Positions 32,693-42,834 of a stretch of 64,000 bases of DNA are shown one piece after another. Made by a program: the position numbers and the translations under genes. The first letter of the stretch is position 1; the number at the start of each line of letters is the position of its first letter. The notes under the pieces were generated by a model, which saw nothing but the letters and a program-made list of their open reading frames with translations, searched no databases and was not told the origin of the DNA. The stretch is from positions 310,001-374,000 of the forward strand of contig CAVRQC010000033.1 of the NCBI GenBank assembly GCA_963723205.1, read 5' to 3'. This stretch comes from CAVQBP01 sp963723205. GTDB taxonomy: Bacteria > Bacteroidota > Ignavibacteria > Ignavibacteriales > Ignavibacteriaceae.

Positions 32693-35600
32693 ATGGGTGG
32701 AAACAATTCTAAGATTTGGGAAGAGCTTGCGACAGGGTTCAAGATATTAGCTATCTTCCTTTTATTACCTTTAGCTGCTCCTAAAGCCCAATACCAGGAC
32801 CTCCGTTTCGAACATATTACAACAGACAACGGATTATCAAAAGCAAGTGTAACATGTATTTTACAGGATCGTCAGGGCTTTATGTGGATAGGTACTTTCA
32901 ATGGTTTAAATCGTTACGATGGATATAATTTTACAGTTTACACTTATAATCAGAATAATCCGCATAGTTTAAGTCATAATTATATTTCTTCAATGATTGA
33001 AGATCATGAAGGTAAATTATGGATTGGCACAAGCGATGGTTTGAACAGCTATAATCGTTCGATGGATAATTTTGAACATTACAGGCACAACGATAATGAT
33101 TCGAGTATTATTGACAATCAAATTGAAGTAGTATTTGAAGACAGAGAAGAACATTTATGGATAGGAACTCGAAATGGGGGGCTTGAACTTTTCAACCGGA
33201 AAAATAAATCATTTATACATCATCTGCATAATAAAGAAAATGCTGGCAGTCTGAGCAGTAATTTTATTCAATCAATTTTTGAAGATAATGAAGGGAATTT
33301 ATGGATCGGGCAAAGAAATGGTTCTATAGATCTCCTAAGTGATGGCAGGAATAAGGAATTTATCCATTTTAATATTCACGAAAAAAAATTAACTAATTCA
33401 GCAATCATGTGTTTTGCTGAATCGTATGATAATACTATATGGATCGGTACCCAGGGAGACGGGCTCTACAGAATAAAATACATCAATAACAAAGCAGAGA
33501 TCATTAATCACTATTTAGAAAATTCTAATAATCAGAAAAGTCTTACCGGTAATTTTATTTATTCACTTTTAATTGATAAAAATGGTAGGCTCTGGATAGG
33601 AACTGAAGATGAAGGGCTGAATATCCTCGATATCCCCAAAGAAAAATTTTACTACTACAAAAATGATCCCTTGAATTTTGCAAGCATAAATAATAACTCA
33701 ATATATTCTATATATGAAGATAACCTGGGAAATATTTGGCTGGGAACCTATGCAGGCGGTATCAATTTGCTGCCGGCAGGAAAAGCTTATCTTCATTCAT
33801 ATTCTCACTCCCCCGGTAATAGTAACAGTTTAGGATATAATATTGTTAACGGGTTCTGGGAAGATGAAAATCAAAACATATGGATTGCAACCGGCGGAAA
33901 GGGGATTGATTTATTCGAAAGAAAAAATAAAAAATTTGTTCACTTTTCTGAAGATAAAAAAGGAATTGCTTCGGAGGTAATTTTATGCTTATTCGAGGAT
34001 AGTAAAAACAATTTATGGATTGGAACATGGGCTAACGGTTTATACAGATACAATATAAAAACCAGGAAGATCGAACAATTTACTAAAGAAAAAAACGGAC
34101 TTGGCAGCAATAATATTTTTCAGATTCTCGAGGGTAAAGAAGGTGAATTATGGCTTTGTACATTCTGGGGTGGTCTTACTTGCTTTAATACAGAAAAACA
34201 ATCATCTGTTATTTATAACACTGAAAACAGCGGGTTAAGTGATAATGATCTCAGGACAATAGCTAATGATTACGATGGAAATTTTTGGATTGGATCAGAT
34301 ATCGGTCTTGATTTTTTTAATCCGAAGACCAAAGTTTTTAAATCTTATCAGCATCATGAAAAAATTTTAAGCAGCTTAAGCAAGGGGTTCGTTTCTTACA
34401 TAATGGAATCTTCCGATTCGACACTTTGGATTGGTACTACCGGTGGTTTAAATAAATTTGACAGGAAAACAAATTCATTTAAACATTACTATACACAGAA
34501 TGGGCTTCCTAACGATGAAATTATGTGTATAATTGAAGACAGAAATAAGAATCTCTGGATAAGTACAAACAAAGGAATATCCAGGTTTAACCCTAAATCA
34601 GAGACTTTCAAGAACTATGATATTACGGACGGACTGCAGGGAAATGAGTTTAATACGCGCAGCGGTATAAGAACCAGAGAAGGAGAGATTGTCTTCGGCG
34701 GCAACAATGGCTTCAATATTTTCAACCCGGAAAATTTAAAAGACAATCCGTTTATTCCCCCCGTGATTATTACGGATCTGAAAATATTTAATAAGCCGGT
34801 TCCTATTGGTGAAAAAGATTCACCGCTTAAACAAAACATTATAGAAACAAAAGAACTTGTATTCTCATACAAACAGTCTGTATTCTCTTTTAATTTTGTT
34901 GCATTGAACTATATCAGTCCTGAGAAAAATCAATATGCTTATATGATGGAAGGATTTGATAAAGAATGGAATTACATAGGTTCAAACAGAACTGCAACAT
35001 ATACAAACCTTGATCCGGGGAATTATACTTTTAGAGTTAAAGCATCAAACAACGACGGGATATGGAATGAGAAAGGTGCATCCCTTAAAATTACTATTGA
35101 ACCGCCTTTCTGGAAAACCTGGTGGGCTTACCTGATTGAAGCAGCTGTGTTTTTGATGATTATTTATTTTGTTCTCAATTATTTTATAAGCAGGCAGCGG
35201 TTAAGAAGTACTCTTAGGATGGAACACCTTGAGCTTGAAAAAATGTATGAACTGGACCAGATGAAAAGTCAATTCTTTACAAATATTTCACATGAATTTC
35301 ATTCACCGATGACCTTGATACTCGGACCCCTTGAAAAATTAATTAATTCATTTCCGATTGAAGATAAAATTAAGAACAGCCTTGTTCTGGTACACCGGAA
35401 TGCAAAAAGACTTCAGCGGATGACTAATCAACTAAAGGATCTCAATAAACTGGAAACGGGAGACTTAAGGCTGTACCTTTCAAAAGGAGATATTATAAAT
35501 TTTATCAAGGAAATTACACATTCTTTCCATGATTACGCTAAAGATCACTGTATTGACCTGCAATTTCAATCCAAAGAGGATCAATATATAGCCTGGTTTG

Positions 35601-36871
35601 ATCCTGATAAGCTGGATAAAATCATATACAATTTATTATCAAATGCATTTAAATTCACACCAGATGAAGGAAGAATATTTGTTGCTATATCAATTGTAGA
35701 TTCCAGGGTAAATCATGATGCAATGAATGAAAAAGATAAACCTTCTCAATATATCAAAATTTGTGTAGAAGACAGCGGTATCGGGATTCCCAAAGATAAA
35801 ATCGAACATATATTCAAACGTTTTTATCATACTGAAGATTATAAAGGTCTTCACTATGAAGGAAGCGGTGTCGGTTTGGCATTTGTGTATGAATTAATCA
35901 GGCTTTATAAAGGAGATATTACTGTTAACAGTACCGAAGGTGAGGGAACAACTTTTACAGTGCTAATACCGGTCGATGAACACTATCTGGAAGAAAATCA
36001 GCTGGTAAGTAAATTCAAAATTACATCAACAGGTAATCACAACTCGCGAAACTACCTTCCGGTCCACAGCACAAATGACAATGATCAGGTTAAAAGTAAA
36101 AATAAATCTCATGAAATTCCGGTTATCTTAATTGTTGAAGATGATAAAGAAATAAGGGATTATATAAAGCAGTATTTTGATGACGGTTACCGGGTAATTG
36201 AAGCTGAAAACGGACATCTAGGTATAAAAAAAGCTATGCAGGTTATTCCGGATCTTGTTATTACCGATATTAAAATGGATGAAACCGACGGAATCACTTT
36301 ATGCAATAAGCTTAAAAATGATGAGAAAACAAGTCATATACCAATTATAGTGCTGACTGGTTATTCTTCAAGGGAATACCAGATTAGAGGTTTATCGGAA
36401 GGTGCAGATGTTTATTTAACCAAACCTTTCAATATCGATATCCTTGAAGCTCATATGATAAATTTACTGGATACGAGAAGAAAATTACATGAGAAATTCA
36501 GTAATGAATTTGTTCTTGGTCCGAATAAAATTCCTGTTACAGATATAGATGAAAAGTTTTTAATAAGACTTACTGGAGCAGTTGAAAAGCATATGGGTGA
36601 TACTAAATTTAACGCCGATATTTTAAGTGAGAAGATCGGGATGAGCAGAATGCAGCTTTACCGCAAGTTGAGAGGATTAACTAACCAGACTGTTCATGAA
36701 TTCATCAGGAATATAAGGTTAAAACGGGCTGTACAACTTCTGGAGCAGAAACGAATGTCTATTACCGAAGTGGCTTATGCAGTTGGTTTTAATGATTTAA
36801 CTTATTTTGCACGCTGTTTCAGGAAGCAATATGATAAATCACCTTCAGAATATGTTTCAAGTAAAAGTTAG
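32693..36871 (+). CDS. Hybrid two-component system regulator (HTCS): sensor propellers, histidine kinase, receiver, AraC-type DNA-binding domain
   Basis: The 1392-residue protein has an N-terminal signal/anchor (FKILAIFLLLPLAAP), then about a dozen two-component propeller repeats (pattern GxLWIGT, e.g. GKLWIGTSDGLNSY, NNLWIGTWANGLYRY) and a Y_Y_Y domain (about 735-800). A transmembrane helix lies near 805-835, followed by HisKA with SHEFHSPMTL near 866, a HATPase (about 965-1090, GIGIPKDK, GSGVGLAF), a receiver domain near 1143-1260 with phospho-acceptor Asp in VITDIKMDE, and an AraC-type HTH (about 1295-1390). HTCS proteins bind an oligosaccharide in the periplasm and activate polysaccharide-use operons. 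It lies directly upstream of a beta-glucan locus whose three operons share an operator. All conserved residues are present and the frame is intact. Confidence 0.93.
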   Translation: MGGNNSKIWEELATGFKILAIFLLLPLAAPKAQYQDLRFEHITTDNGLSKASVTCILQDRQGFMWIGTFNGLNRYDGYNFTVYTYNQNNPHSLSHNYISSMIEDHEGKLWIGTSDGLNSYNRSMDNFEHYRHNDNDSSIIDNQIEVVFEDREEHLWIGTRNGGLELFNRKNKSFIHHLHNKENAGSLSSNFIQSIFEDNEGNLWIGQRNGSIDLLSDGRNKEFIHFNIHEKKLTNSAIMCFAESYDNTIWIGTQGDGLYRIKYINNKAEIINHYLENSNNQKSLTGNFIYSLLIDKNGRLWIGTEDEGLNILDIPKEKFYYYKNDPLNFASINNNSIYSIYEDNLGNIWLGTYAGGINLLPAGKAYLHSYSHSPGNSNSLGYNIVNGFWEDENQNIWIATGGKGIDLFERKNKKFVHFSEDKKGIASEVILCLFEDSKNNLWIGTWANGLYRYNIKTRKIEQFTKEKNGLGSNNIFQILEGKEGELWLCTFWGGLTCFNTEKQSSVIYNTENSGLSDNDLRTIANDYDGNFWIGSDIGLDFFNPKTKVFKSYQHHEKILSSLSKGFVSYIMESSDSTLWIGTTGGLNKFDRKTNSFKHYYTQNGLPNDEIMCIIEDRNKNLWISTNKGISRFNPKSETFKNYDITDGLQGNEFNTRSGIRTREGEIVFGGNNGFNIFNPENLKDNPFIPPVIITDLKIFNKPVPIGEKDSPLKQNIIETKELVFSYKQSVFSFNFVALNYISPEKNQYAYMMEGFDKEWNYIGSNRTATYTNLDPGNYTFRVKASNNDGIWNEKGASLKITIEPPFWKTWWAYLIEAAVFLMIIYFVLNYFISRQRLRSTLRMEHLELEKMYELDQMKSQFFTNISHEFHSPMTLILGPLEKLINSFPIEDKIKNSLVLVHRNAKRLQRMTNQLKDLNKLETGDLRLYLSKGDIINFIKEITHSFHDYAKDHCIDLQFQSKEDQYIAWFDPDKLDKIIYNLLSNAFKFTPDEGRIFVAISIVDSRVNHDAMNEKDKPSQYIKICVEDSGIGIPKDKIEHIFKRFYHTEDYKGLHYEGSGVGLAFVYELIRLYKGDITVNSTEGEGTTFTVLIPVDEHYLEENQLVSKFKITSTGNHNSRNYLPVHSTNDNDQVKSKNKSHEIPVILIVEDDKEIRDYIKQYFDDGYRVIEAENGHLGIKKAMQVIPDLVITDIKMDETDGITLCNKLKNDEKTSHIPIIVLTGYSSREYQIRGLSEGADVYLTKPFNIDILEAHMINLLDTRRKLHEKFSNEFVLGPNKIPVTDIDEKFLIRLTGAVEKHMGDTKFNADILSEKIGMSRMQLYRKLRGLTNQTVHEFIRNIRLKRAVQLLEQKRMSITEVAYAVGFNDLTYFARCFRKQYDKSPSEYVSSKS

Positions 36872-36934
36872 TCAAAAGACTTATCTATCTATGCAAAGGA
36901 TAAGAATATTTCCGGTTTTAACCGTTTTTATAAC

Positions 36935-36980
36935 TTTGTTACTATAATCCTATCTTTTGATATTATACGCCGAGACATTT
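36935..36980 (+). promoter_or_regulatory. Putative HTCS operator, copy A
   Basis: A 46-bp element that aligns without gaps to copies at 42683 and 45486. The first half-site GTTACTAT is at 36938. The second, diverged here to GATATTAT, is at 36959, exactly 21 bp later, and GCCGAGACATTT follows at 36969. It ends 140 bp before the start of the DUF5107-TPR gene. Confidence 0.75.
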
Positions 36981-37120
36981 CATATTAACTTCCCTAAAAT
37001 TGATCTGTATTTCAAGAAATGTAAATCCTGTTTACAGTTTAATAATCATATTAAATAAAATCTCCAAACCTTTTCCGAGATGAAAATTCTTTTCAAAATA
37101 CATATCCGGGAGAATATACT

Positions 37121-40100
37121 ATGACGGTATTTGCTAATAAAACAAAAAATAATACTATTTTTATTTCTATAACAATAGTTTCATTATTTCTTCTTTTTAA
37201 TCAAATTAATTACGGACAGGTTTTTGTAAAAGAAGATTCGATTACCATTCCTACATATGTGGCAGGAAAACCGGACCCGATGCCGCGTTTTTATGAGCAT
37301 GCAAATCACCAGGGAGTGCAGCGAAGAATGTACCCATATCCGTTTGATGATAATCTGACTAATAATAAACAGGATAAAAAGTATTTTATTATTGATATAT
37401 CCAATGAATATATTGATATCGGTATAATGCCTGAAATCGGGGGACGGATATTTTATGCTTATGACAAATCTAATGGATATGACTGGATATACCGTCAGCA
37501 TGTTATTAAACCGACTCTGATTGGAATGGAAGGCTGGTGGATTTCCGGCGGATTAGCATGGGGATTTCCGCATCATCATGGTCCTAATATATGTAAACCG
37601 CTGAATTATAAAATTATTTATAATCCTGACAATAGTGTAACCGTATGGTTTGATAATATAGATGAACTGGCAAGGATGAGAGCACTTGTAGGATATACTG
37701 TTTATCCCAATTCATCCCGGATTAAAATGTCTGTTAAGCTCTGGAACCGGATTGAAATAACCAACTCATTTTTATTCTGGGCTGTTCCGGCTGTTCATGC
37801 AGATACAAATTACCAGGTTATTTTTCCGCCTTCTGTTCAGTATATAACTTTCCATGGAAAAACATGGATGACTACCTGGCCTGTTGCAGACGGGCTTTTT
37901 AACAATTATGATTTCAAAGGGATTGATATAAGCTTATGGAAGAATACTTTTATACCATCCTCATTTTTTGCCTGGGATGAAAAGGAAGATTATTTCGGGG
38001 GCTATAATTATGGTAAGAAAGCCGGAACGGTCTGGGTAGGTAATCATTACACTGAACCGGGAATGAAATACTGGGCTGATGGAAATAATCCTGCAGGACG
38101 TTCAATAAATAGCAGACTTACGGATAATGATGGTCAGTATATTGAACAAATGTCGGGAATGTTTACTGATAATCAGCCGGATTACAGCTGGATTCAACCT
38201 TATGAGTATAAATCCGAAAGTATGATATGGTTTCCGATTAAAGATTTGGAAGGATTAAAATATGCAAATTCTAATGGTGCTTTAAACTATGAATTGAGCA
38301 ACAAGTCATTAATGCTCAGAGTTAATACAACTACTCCTTTTAATGATGCAAAAATTTTAATTAAATATAAAGGAGAAATTTTATTCGAAAAAGCAATAAA
38401 TATTAGTCCTAAAGATCCTTATAGTTTTGATATTCCGGTTAAATCCGGTTTAAAAGAAGATGATCTTAATTTTGCCTTATTTGATAAAAACGGAAATTCT
38501 TTATTATCATATAAACCTTCGGAACATCATCCTCCGGATTATCCGAAACCTGAACCAAATAGACATCTACCTTCGCCGTCTGAAATTAAAACAGTTGAAG
38601 AACTTTATCTAGATGGGCTTTGGCTTTATCAATTCCACAGTATAAATGATCCAATGCCTTATTTTGAAGAAGCTCTGAAACGCGATCCTGAAAATTATAA
38701 AGTAAATACCCAGCTTGGAATTATGGATATACAGGATTTCAAATGGGATGAAGCAGAGAAACATTTACGAACTGCCGTAAGCAGGTCTACTCTTCATTAT
38801 ATGAGACCGCGTGACGGTGAGGCAACTTACTATCTTGGCATCGTTCTGAAAGAAAAAGGAGAAATAGATTCAGCTTATGATTGTTTTTATAATGCAATCT
38901 GGGATTATGCATGGCAAAGCGCAGGATATTACCAGCTTGCTGAAATCGATTGTCAGCGGGAGGATTTTGAAAAAGCACTTGATCATATCAATAGATCTTT
39001 ATCAACAAACATAAACAATGAAGAAGCAATAAATCTCAAAACTATTCTACTTAGAAAATTAAATAATATAGATGCTGCCAAAGAACTTGCGTTTAATTCC
39101 TTAAGGTCAGATTGTTTGAACCGTGAAGCATTAAATGAACTGTCTGTTTTATATTCTATTCAGAATAATAATGATGAAGCAGTAAAATACTCGAACGAGT
39201 TTGCAAGGATTATAAGAGATGATCCGCAGGCATATATTGAAATTGCAGCATATTATGGACAAAGCGGTTTTTATAAAGATGCAATTGATATACTTACCCG
39301 TCTTGAAAAGAAAGGAAATACCTTTCCGATGTTATACTATTATTTAGGTTATTACTGGTCGAAAGTTGGTGTTCAGGTTAAAGTGTTGGATTACTATCGG
39401 TCAGCTAGCATGAAACCATATTTAAACTGTTTTCCTTTCCGCTCCGAATCAATTAATGTTTTGAAATCAGCAATGAATATTAATCCTAAAGATGCAAAAG
39501 CCCCTTATTATTTGGGTAATTTGTTGTATGAGCATCAGCCTGAAAATGCGATTAAAGAGTGGGAAAAATCCAGTCAGCTTGATAATTCATTTTATATTGT
39601 TCACAGAAATCTGGGACTGGCTTATAAAGAAGTTAAAAGGGATTATGCAAAAGCATTAGCTAGCTATAAAAAAGCTGTCGCCTGCAATGCAGATAATCCG
39701 AGGCTTCTGTATGAAATGGATCAGTTAAATGAGTTAAACAAAGTATCTCCGCAAAAAGAATATGAATTTCTAAAAGAAAATATTTCAACAACTAAAAAGC
39801 GTTCTGAAACTATTTTAAGGCTGGCTACACGTGCAGTAGGATACGGGAAGTATACAGAAGCCTTGGAAATATTAAAAAATAATTTTATTGAAGAATCCGA
39901 AGGCGCCAGAGAAAGGCAGGATACTTACATAAATGCTCATACATTAAGAGCGATACAATACTTTAATAACCGTAAATATAAGAATGCACTAGCTGATCTT
40001 GATAGTGCGTTAGCCTACCCGATTGGTCTTTACGGCCGCTCGCTTTATGCTCAGCTATACTATCTTGAAGGAGTCATTTATCAAAAGACGGGAAAAGAAA

Positions 40101-40459
40101 AAAAAGCTGAAGAGCTGTTTAGAAAAACTTTGGGAACAGGTGTAGAAGGAAGAGGATTTGATCGTCAGTATTTATATTATCATGGATTGGCTCTTCAAAG
40201 ATTAGGCAAAGAAAAAGAAGCGAAGAAACTATTTGAAAATATGCTGAAAGATGCTCAGGACAGAAGCGGATCAAGAATGTATACCGGTCAATTCGGGGGA
40301 AGAAATACCCGGCAAACTGAAATGGCTAACAATCATTACCTAATCGGTCTGGCTTACGAAGGATTGGGAGAAAAAGATAAAGCAAAAAAAGAGTTTGAAC
40401 AAGCACTTGATATCAATCCGGGGCATGTGTGGAGCAGGCGGCATTTATCAGAATTATAA
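37121..40459 (+). CDS. DUF5107 - tetratricopeptide repeat protein, secreted
   Basis: This 1112-residue protein has a hydrophobic N-terminal signal (about 12-28). A DUF5107 domain, a mutarotase-like beta-sandwich, occupies about 45-370 (MPEIGGRIFYAYDKSNGYDW, GGLAWGFPHHHGP). A short beta region follows, then a long array of TPR helices from about 480 to the end (e.g. YFEEALKRDPENYKVN, AIKEWEKSSQLDNSF, AKKEFEQALDINPGHVW). DUF5107 domains occur in carbohydrate-related proteins, but no enzyme activity is established to my knowledge. It is the first gene after the regulator and carries operator copy A, so its expression is probably tied to glucan sensing. A related DUF5107 gene lies at 63101, at the other end of the locus. 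It is followed by the SGNH-TPR gene with only 85 bp between. Confidence 0.85.
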   Translation: MTVFANKTKNNTIFISITIVSLFLLFNQINYGQVFVKEDSITIPTYVAGKPDPMPRFYEHANHQGVQRRMYPYPFDDNLTNNKQDKKYFIIDISNEYIDIGIMPEIGGRIFYAYDKSNGYDWIYRQHVIKPTLIGMEGWWISGGLAWGFPHHHGPNICKPLNYKIIYNPDNSVTVWFDNIDELARMRALVGYTVYPNSSRIKMSVKLWNRIEITNSFLFWAVPAVHADTNYQVIFPPSVQYITFHGKTWMTTWPVADGLFNNYDFKGIDISLWKNTFIPSSFFAWDEKEDYFGGYNYGKKAGTVWVGNHYTEPGMKYWADGNNPAGRSINSRLTDNDGQYIEQMSGMFTDNQPDYSWIQPYEYKSESMIWFPIKDLEGLKYANSNGALNYELSNKSLMLRVNTTTPFNDAKILIKYKGEILFEKAINISPKDPYSFDIPVKSGLKEDDLNFALFDKNGNSLLSYKPSEHHPPDYPKPEPNRHLPSPSEIKTVEELYLDGLWLYQFHSINDPMPYFEEALKRDPENYKVNTQLGIMDIQDFKWDEAEKHLRTAVSRSTLHYMRPRDGEATYYLGIVLKEKGEIDSAYDCFYNAIWDYAWQSAGYYQLAEIDCQREDFEKALDHINRSLSTNINNEEAINLKTILLRKLNNIDAAKELAFNSLRSDCLNREALNELSVLYSIQNNNDEAVKYSNEFARIIRDDPQAYIEIAAYYGQSGFYKDAIDILTRLEKKGNTFPMLYYYLGYYWSKVGVQVKVLDYYRSASMKPYLNCFPFRSESINVLKSAMNINPKDAKAPYYLGNLLYEHQPENAIKEWEKSSQLDNSFYIVHRNLGLAYKEVKRDYAKALASYKKAVACNADNPRLLYEMDQLNELNKVSPQKEYEFLKENISTTKKRSETILRLATRAVGYGKYTEALEILKNNFIEESEGARERQDTYINAHTLRAIQYFNNRKYKNALADLDSALAYPIGLYGRSLYAQLYYLEGVIYQKTGKEKKAEELFRKTLGTGVEGRGFDRQYLYYHGLALQRLGKEKEAKKLFENMLKDAQDRSGSRMYTGQFGGRNTRQTEMANNHYLIGLAYEGLGEKDKAKKEFEQALDINPGHVWSRRHLSEL

Positions 40460-40544
40460 ATTAACAACATTATTAGAGTTGGTTTAACTTTAAAAAATTT
40501 TTTTGAAAATAGAATAAAATGAATCAACGGGAAATTTGTTAACA

Positions 40545-42539
40545 ATGAAATTAACTAATAGGCAAAAGAATTGGATTATAAGGAATAAGGGAAAACATTC
40601 AGTCAATAAAATGTCAAAAATTCTTGGAGTACCAAGAGAGGAAGTTAATCAATTTTTAAATTCTGATTCAAATAAAATAGCAGCGCATAAACGACCTCCC
40701 AAAGTATTTTATTTTATTCTTATAGTGATCCCCATTTTGTTTTTTATAATACTTGAACTCTCTTTAAGGGTTTTCAACTACGGGGTCGATACAGAACAAT
40801 GGATTACGATACATCATGATAAGTATGTTGCGAATCCCCAAATTGCCCGTCGGTATTTTTATAATACAACAAACATTCCCGAAACAATAGGTGACGCATT
40901 CGATAAAGTAAAACAGCCGAATTCTTTTCGGGTTTTTATCCTTGGCGGTTCAAGTGCCGCAGGTTATCCTTTTATGCCGGTTGGATCATTCTCGCGATAT
41001 ATTAAAAAACGCCTTGAGCTTGTTTACCCCGGCTCAAGGATTGAAGTTGTAAATATTTCGATTGCTGCTACAAACAGCTATACAATAAGAGATCTGTTCC
41101 CCGGGGTTCTCGAGCAAAAACCGGATCTTATCTTAATATATGCCGGGCATAACGAATACTATGGCGCTTTAGGAGTCGGTTCAAACGAGTATTTAGGAAC
41201 ATCAAGATTTGTTGTTAATGCAGCTTTGTATTTGAACCGGTTTAAAACTTTTGAGTTTTTAAGAAATACAATAAAGAGTATCTCCGGATTGTTTTCCTCC
41301 GGACAGAAGACAAATTCAAGTGGAACTCTTATGTCCAAAATGGTGAAGGATCAATATATCCCATATAACTCCGATAAATATAAAGCAGGAATAGAACAGT
41401 TTGAAGGGAATATAAAAGATCTTCTGCAGATGGCAAATGACAGCAATGTAAAGTTGATACTCGGAACTGTTGTAAGTAATTTAAAAGATCAGCATCCGTT
41501 CATTTCACTGAAAGGAACTGATCAGCCGTCTGCAGAAGAAGTATTCAAACATGCCCAGGAAATGCTGAGAGAAGGAAAATCCAAAGAAGCGCTGAAAGAG
41601 TTTACAAAAGCAAAGGAACTCGATGCCCTTAGATTTAGAGCTCCCGAAAAAATAAACACTGTAATTAAAAACCTGGGAAAAGAATACAATGATGGTGTTG
41701 TTGATGTTGATTCGGTATTTAATGCAACAAGTCCCGATGGAATAGTTGGTAATAATCTTATTGTAGATCAACTTCATCCTACATTAAAAGGTAATTTTCT
41801 GATAGGAAATTTATTTTATGAAGAGATGGAAAAGTTAAATTATCTGCCAAAGACAAAAAAAGCATTTAGTAGTAATTTTATCCAGGACTCTCTTACCAGG
41901 GCTAAATTTGATTTTTCAAAATTGGATTCTACTTTAGGTGCTTTTGAAGTTAAGTCCTTAAAAAATGATTGGCCTTTTGTAGAAAAAAATAAAAAGAGAC
42001 CTTTATTTCAACTTTTCGAAAGAAAAAATTTTGTTGATTCGGTTGCAGCAGAAGTTGTTGCCAATAATCTGAGTTGGGAAAATGGCCAGGGAAGAATGTG
42101 TGAATGGTATCTTAAAAATAAAGATATTGATAATTTTCAAAAGCAGGCTAATGTGCTGCTCTCGCAGTTTCCGTTTTCAACCGAACTTTATGATCTCGTA
42201 ATCAGGAGTCTTATCAATTTAAATGAGATTGAACCTGCATATGACTTTTTGTTAAAACGGTATAAATTAGGACCAAATGCTTATACAGCAAAATGGCTGG
42301 GAATAAATGAATTATCAAAAAGCAGGACAGACATTGCAATTAATTATCTTGAAGAGAGTCTTAGATATAGCAACGGTGATCCCCAGGTTTTATACAGCTT
42401 GTCAAAAGCATATTTAAAAAAGAAAGAATACAATGAAGCTTTAAGTACAATAAACCTGTGTTTAAAAGTAGCTCCCAACTTCACACAAGCAAAAATATTG
42501 CAAAAACAATTGACAAATTTTGTTAACGCCGCAAATTAA
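40545..42539 (+). CDS. Membrane-anchored SGNH/GDSL hydrolase with C-terminal TPR and N-terminal HTH-like segment
   Basis: Starting at ATG 40545 (an in-frame TTG lies at 40536), the protein has an N-terminal 35-residue HTH-like segment (NRQKNWIIRNKGKHSVNKMS, then EEVNQFL). A transmembrane helix follows at about 52-72 (VFYFILIVIPILFFIILEL), then an SGNH hydrolase domain with block I GGSSAAG (Ser near 137), GHNEYYG (near 201) and DQLHP (near 408). The C-terminal third is TPR-like. SGNH enzymes are esterases or deacetylases; a role in removing acyl groups from glycans is an inference. The catalytic domain should face the periplasm, placing the HTH-like segment in the cytoplasm. It probably shares the transcript of the DUF5107-TPR gene. 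Confidence 0.8.
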   Translation: MKLTNRQKNWIIRNKGKHSVNKMSKILGVPREEVNQFLNSDSNKIAAHKRPPKVFYFILIVIPILFFIILELSLRVFNYGVDTEQWITIHHDKYVANPQIARRYFYNTTNIPETIGDAFDKVKQPNSFRVFILGGSSAAGYPFMPVGSFSRYIKKRLELVYPGSRIEVVNISIAATNSYTIRDLFPGVLEQKPDLILIYAGHNEYYGALGVGSNEYLGTSRFVVNAALYLNRFKTFEFLRNTIKSISGLFSSGQKTNSSGTLMSKMVKDQYIPYNSDKYKAGIEQFEGNIKDLLQMANDSNVKLILGTVVSNLKDQHPFISLKGTDQPSAEEVFKHAQEMLREGKSKEALKEFTKAKELDALRFRAPEKINTVIKNLGKEYNDGVVDVDSVFNATSPDGIVGNNLIVDQLHPTLKGNFLIGNLFYEEMEKLNYLPKTKKAFSSNFIQDSLTRAKFDFSKLDSTLGAFEVKSLKNDWPFVEKNKKRPLFQLFERKNFVDSVAAEVVANNLSWENGQGRMCEWYLKNKDIDNFQKQANVLLSQFPFSTELYDLVIRSLINLNEIEPAYDFLLKRYKLGPNAYTAKWLGINELSKSRTDIAINYLEESLRYSNGDPQVLYSLSKAYLKKKEYNEALSTINLCLKVAPNFTQAKILQKQLTNFVNAAN

Positions 42540-42682
42540 CTCTTTTCATGAGTGCAGGGAGAATTTCAAAATCCCAAGTTTTAATTAAAAATTTTAGAAT
42601 TATTTTTCAGATAGTATAGGCGAATTGCCAATTCTCCCATAGTTTTTTATAGATAGTCAAAGAAATTTTTAATGTTAAATCT

Positions 42683-42728
42683 AATGTTACTATAGTCCGC
42701 ATCTTTGTTACTCCATGCCGAGAGATTT
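42683..42728 (+). promoter_or_regulatory. Putative HTCS operator, copy B
   Basis: Half-sites GTTACTAT at 42686 and GTTACTCC at 42707 (21 bp apart), then GCCGAGAGATTT at 42717. It is collinear with copies A and C and ends 106 bp before the GH30 lipoprotein gene. Confidence 0.78.
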
Positions 42729-42834
42729 CACCTGATAAAAATTACATTTTCCGCATATAAAATTTTAGGGTCTGTAAATTCATATTGAACAAAATTCAAT
42801 TCTCTTATTAATAATGTGAAGTTAGGAGAACTAT

